Of a stretch of DNA of 64,000 bases, positions 62,119-64,000 are shown piece by piece. The notes under the pieces are model-generated. The model searched no databases and had not been told where the DNA came from. It saw nothing but the letters and a program-made list of their open reading frames with translations. The stretch's first letter is position 1; every line of letters begins with the position of its first letter. The stretch comes from Vibrio superstes (GTDB taxonomy: Bacteria > Pseudomonadota > Gammaproteobacteria > Enterobacterales > Vibrionaceae): NCBI RefSeq assembly GCF_003569005.1, contig NZ_BCUR01000001.1, forward strand, positions 687,893-751,892, given 5' to 3'. The position numbers and the translations under genes are program-made.

Positions 62119-63201
62119 TTACTTAGTTTGAGTTGGGGGAGTCAAAAGTTGTCGTAATTTAGTAGCACTTACCTCTACATCATCTTTTAATAACAAAGAG
62201 CTTAAACCTTGAAGTTCCCAAACATTTGCATGTCTAATATCGTTAATACTTGCTGGACGCTTTTGTGTGTGATTATCGATTTTCGTGACTAAAGTGATTT
62301 GTTCTGACGAAAAATCGACAATGATTTTTTTAAAGGTAATATTCAGAATCAGATTGAGTGTAGCTCTTCCAGATTTTGTTCCCACATTCAATCCATCTAA
62401 AATTGTTTCGTGGTTTCCACTTTCAATAGTGCGAAAAAAAGTGATGTACACATCATGCTGCTCTATTCGTTCAACCAGATTTTCTATTACTGTTAAGTTT
62501 GATGCCTTCTGTAAAATCTGATTTAGTTTCACTACTTGCTTTTCATGATAATCAATACGCTCTTTACTTCGCTTGATATCTTTAAGCGCCTTAGTTATCC
62601 AATGGACATCTAACAGGCTATCAAGTATTGGCAGAAGGACCTTAGAGTACTGTAAAGACCTTTGCACCATGCACCCATGGCTGGATTTCACGCACTTCAA
62701 ATATCTGAACTTACTCTTAGATGTTTTGACAATAACGCCATTGTGACACTCATTGCAGCGTGTCGTTCCTTTTATTACATTCGTAGTCCCTGCTTTGGCC
62801 GTTACTACACCCGTCATAAATGGTTTCCTATCATTTGCTTGAAGATAAGTGGCATCAGAGATAGCAGCAGGAAAATAATCAGCGACCTCAGTGTTGTCTC
62901 TCATGACTAACACACCTGTTGTTGCCCTATCTTTTAAGACACGCAGAACAAAGTGTTGAGAAAACTCGCCCTTTCTCAGCTTTTTAGGAGCATCAAATTC
63001 CTCATTAAGAATCTTGGCTATTGATGGAGCGCCTTTACCCTGTATCCGTAATTCAAACATTCGAGCAACGATTTCTGCATACCTAGGAGTATAAACTGAC
63101 TCCCCATCAATTTTTATAACCTCACAATGGAAAGGCACTTTTTTCACTAGCCTTGAATTCACAAATTTTTGTTCTGCTAATCTTTTCATTCTACAACGCA
63201 C
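62119..63201 (-). pseudogene. Large serine recombinase lacking its catalytic domain
   Basis: 360 codons corresponding to the C-terminal part of a large serine recombinase. The recombinase domain has VYTPRYAEIVARMFELRIQGKGAPSIAKILNEEF near 35-70 and FVLRVLKDRATTGVL near 84. A zinc-ribbon region has TRCNECHNGV near 145 and KCVKSSHGC near 170. A coiled-coil follows (IKRSKERIDYHEKQVVKLNQIL). The roughly 140-residue resolvase domain with the catalytic Ser is absent: the frame meets an in-frame TAG within about 40 bases upstream of the GTG, and no catalytic-domain signature is seen in the next 800 bases. It is probably a truncated gene from a mobile element. Confidence 0.8.
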
Positions 63202-63415
63202 GCTGTGTTCGTTTGCTGGGACTGGACAGTACTACATTAAATTGCATAGGTATGAACTCCCCTCAATTGGTTGTACTCGTATCAATAGCAGTAAAAACTC
63301 ATTGACCCAAGGCATAAATATACGCGCGATATTGCCAACTAATAAATTGCGCGGCTTGGTTCTGAGGTTGGATCGTGAAGCATCGTAACCTTGTCACTCA
63401 TTATGATTCTTTATT
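63202..63415. other. Decayed sequence upstream of the recombinase remnant
   Basis: About 210 bases with no recognisable protein-coding signal apart from an 18-codon frame (MQFNVVLSS) behind a GAGGGGAG site. The catalytic half of the recombinase would be expected here and is not found. Confidence 0.4.
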
Positions 63416-63565
63416 TCAATGCTTCAATGTAGGTACTGCTGGCTTATGAACTTCATCAATGATGATCACACTTTCTTGAACTCTCAGTTGCAAAAAGGCT
63501 CTGATGCGGTGCTCAAACGTAACAATCTTAATGTAGTAAAGTCTATTATCCTCCCACAATATCAT
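63416..63565 (-). pseudogene. Short fragment with a IIIDEVH (Walker B/DEAD-like) motif
   Basis: 49 codons from an ATG at 63565. They read IVTFEHRIRAFLQLRVQESV, then IIIDEVHKPAVPTL and a stop. The motif looks like Walker B plus the DEVH box of an ATPase or helicase, but the rest of any such protein is missing. It may be a remnant of a transposition ATPase or helicase gene. Confidence 0.4.
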
Positions 63566-64000
63566 TACCCTCAACGTCTTACATCAAGGCTTTAGCTTCC
63601 CTTCATAAACCTTGACTCCTAAAAGCTAATCTATTCTTAGTTATGTCGCTGTTAATGAGTATCATTCTGTCGTTGAACAAAGAATGGTTATAGATTTCGG
63701 GATTTGATCCATAAAATAACGCACAGAACACTTAAAAATCGAACTCGTTGTAACTACGTGCGTATACAGATTGAATCATCAGCCTTTATTTGATGCTTAT
63801 GAGTTAAGGGGACGCTATAACAAAAAACCGCACATCGATAAAACTGATGGACTCCTTATTTGGCGCCTGTCCCGCAATCCTGAGCGGCCCTAGATCATAA
63901 ATTAGCCAACTTTCCTGTAATCATTCTTCTTAAAGCTCACTTTTTGCCCAATAAGGGCACATAATTAATAAGGGTAAATCCACAAGGTCAGCACAATGAA
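63566..64000. other. Right-end region without a recognised gene
   Basis: About 430 bases with no supported gene on either strand. At the very end an ATG at 63997 follows AAGGT at seven bases and may start a gene that continues outside the window; that cannot be decided. Confidence 0.4.

Noticed and set aside
1..64000. CRISPR array
   Set aside because: The tandem repeats present are coding (39-bp and 279-bp units) or dispersed elements; no short direct repeats with variable spacers were seen.

Overview
The window looks like a chromosomal segment of a marine gammaproteobacterium, most likely Vibrio or a close relative. The pointers are the Na+-type KtrAB potassium system, a CCGSCS-motif small protein, a VC2662-like envelope protein, the AspD/AspT pair, alginate-type polysaccharide lyases and an intergenic palindromic repeat of a kind I remember from Vibrio genomes. 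No rRNA, tRNA or CRISPR array was seen. Species cannot be named from this window alone.

Layout. 1-2.1 kb: N-terminal 707 residues of a giant repeat adhesin that runs off the left edge. 2.5-7.9 kb: a ribosome-hibernation factor, a solitary cytoplasmic heparinase II/III-type (probably PL15) oligoalginate lyase behind a GntR/FadR-type operator, a secreted protein made of 13-residue repeats, a LysR regulator and a universal stress protein. 8.1-17.6 kb: an EptA phosphoethanolamine transferase, the aspartate-alanine exchange and decarboxylation pair aspT-aspD, and a TRAP transporter (P, Q, M). 17.6-25.9 kb: small stress and metabolic genes (DJ-1/PfpI, TPR, arylamine N-acetyltransferase, YjdM, DoxX, LysR, YceI, TetR, a CCGSCS operon, an SDR). 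26.4-28.0 kb: a PL6 lyase lipoprotein. 28.3-33.2 kb: a three-gene membrane glycosyl-transfer module (GtrA, GT39, GT2) divergent from a two-component system. 33.4-43.3 kb: an ArsR pair, an EamA exporter, an aaeXAB-like efflux operon with its LysR, ktrAB, a DnaQ-type exonuclease and an S33 peptidase.

46.0-60.8 kb is the most coherent block. It is a minus-strand operon-like array with, in transcription order, GH88 unsaturated glucuronyl hydrolase, a DUF2264 protein, an oligopeptide-type (family 5) ABC importer (SBP, two permeases, two ATPases), a GH3 beta-glucosidase, a LamB-type porin and a MalM-type lipoprotein. A LacI regulator is divergent, and a consensus CRP site lies between the two. The three hydrolases have no visible signal peptide while the porin, SBP and MalM do. 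This suggests that an unsaturated-uronate oligosaccharide crosses the outer membrane by the porin and the inner membrane by the ABC importer, and is then taken apart in the cytoplasm. The polysaccharide is not identified. It resembles substrates with uronate linked to glucose, and no polysaccharide lyase sits in the operon.

The right end (62-64 kb) holds a large serine recombinase lacking its catalytic domain and a short IIIDEVH-containing fragment, so it is probably a decayed mobile-element edge. Two complete copies (24.8 and 43.4 kb) and one half copy (10.2 kb) of a non-autonomous element with TA flanks carry long hairpins. One stem shows compensatory base changes between copies, which I regard as the most interesting structural signal outside the sugar operon.
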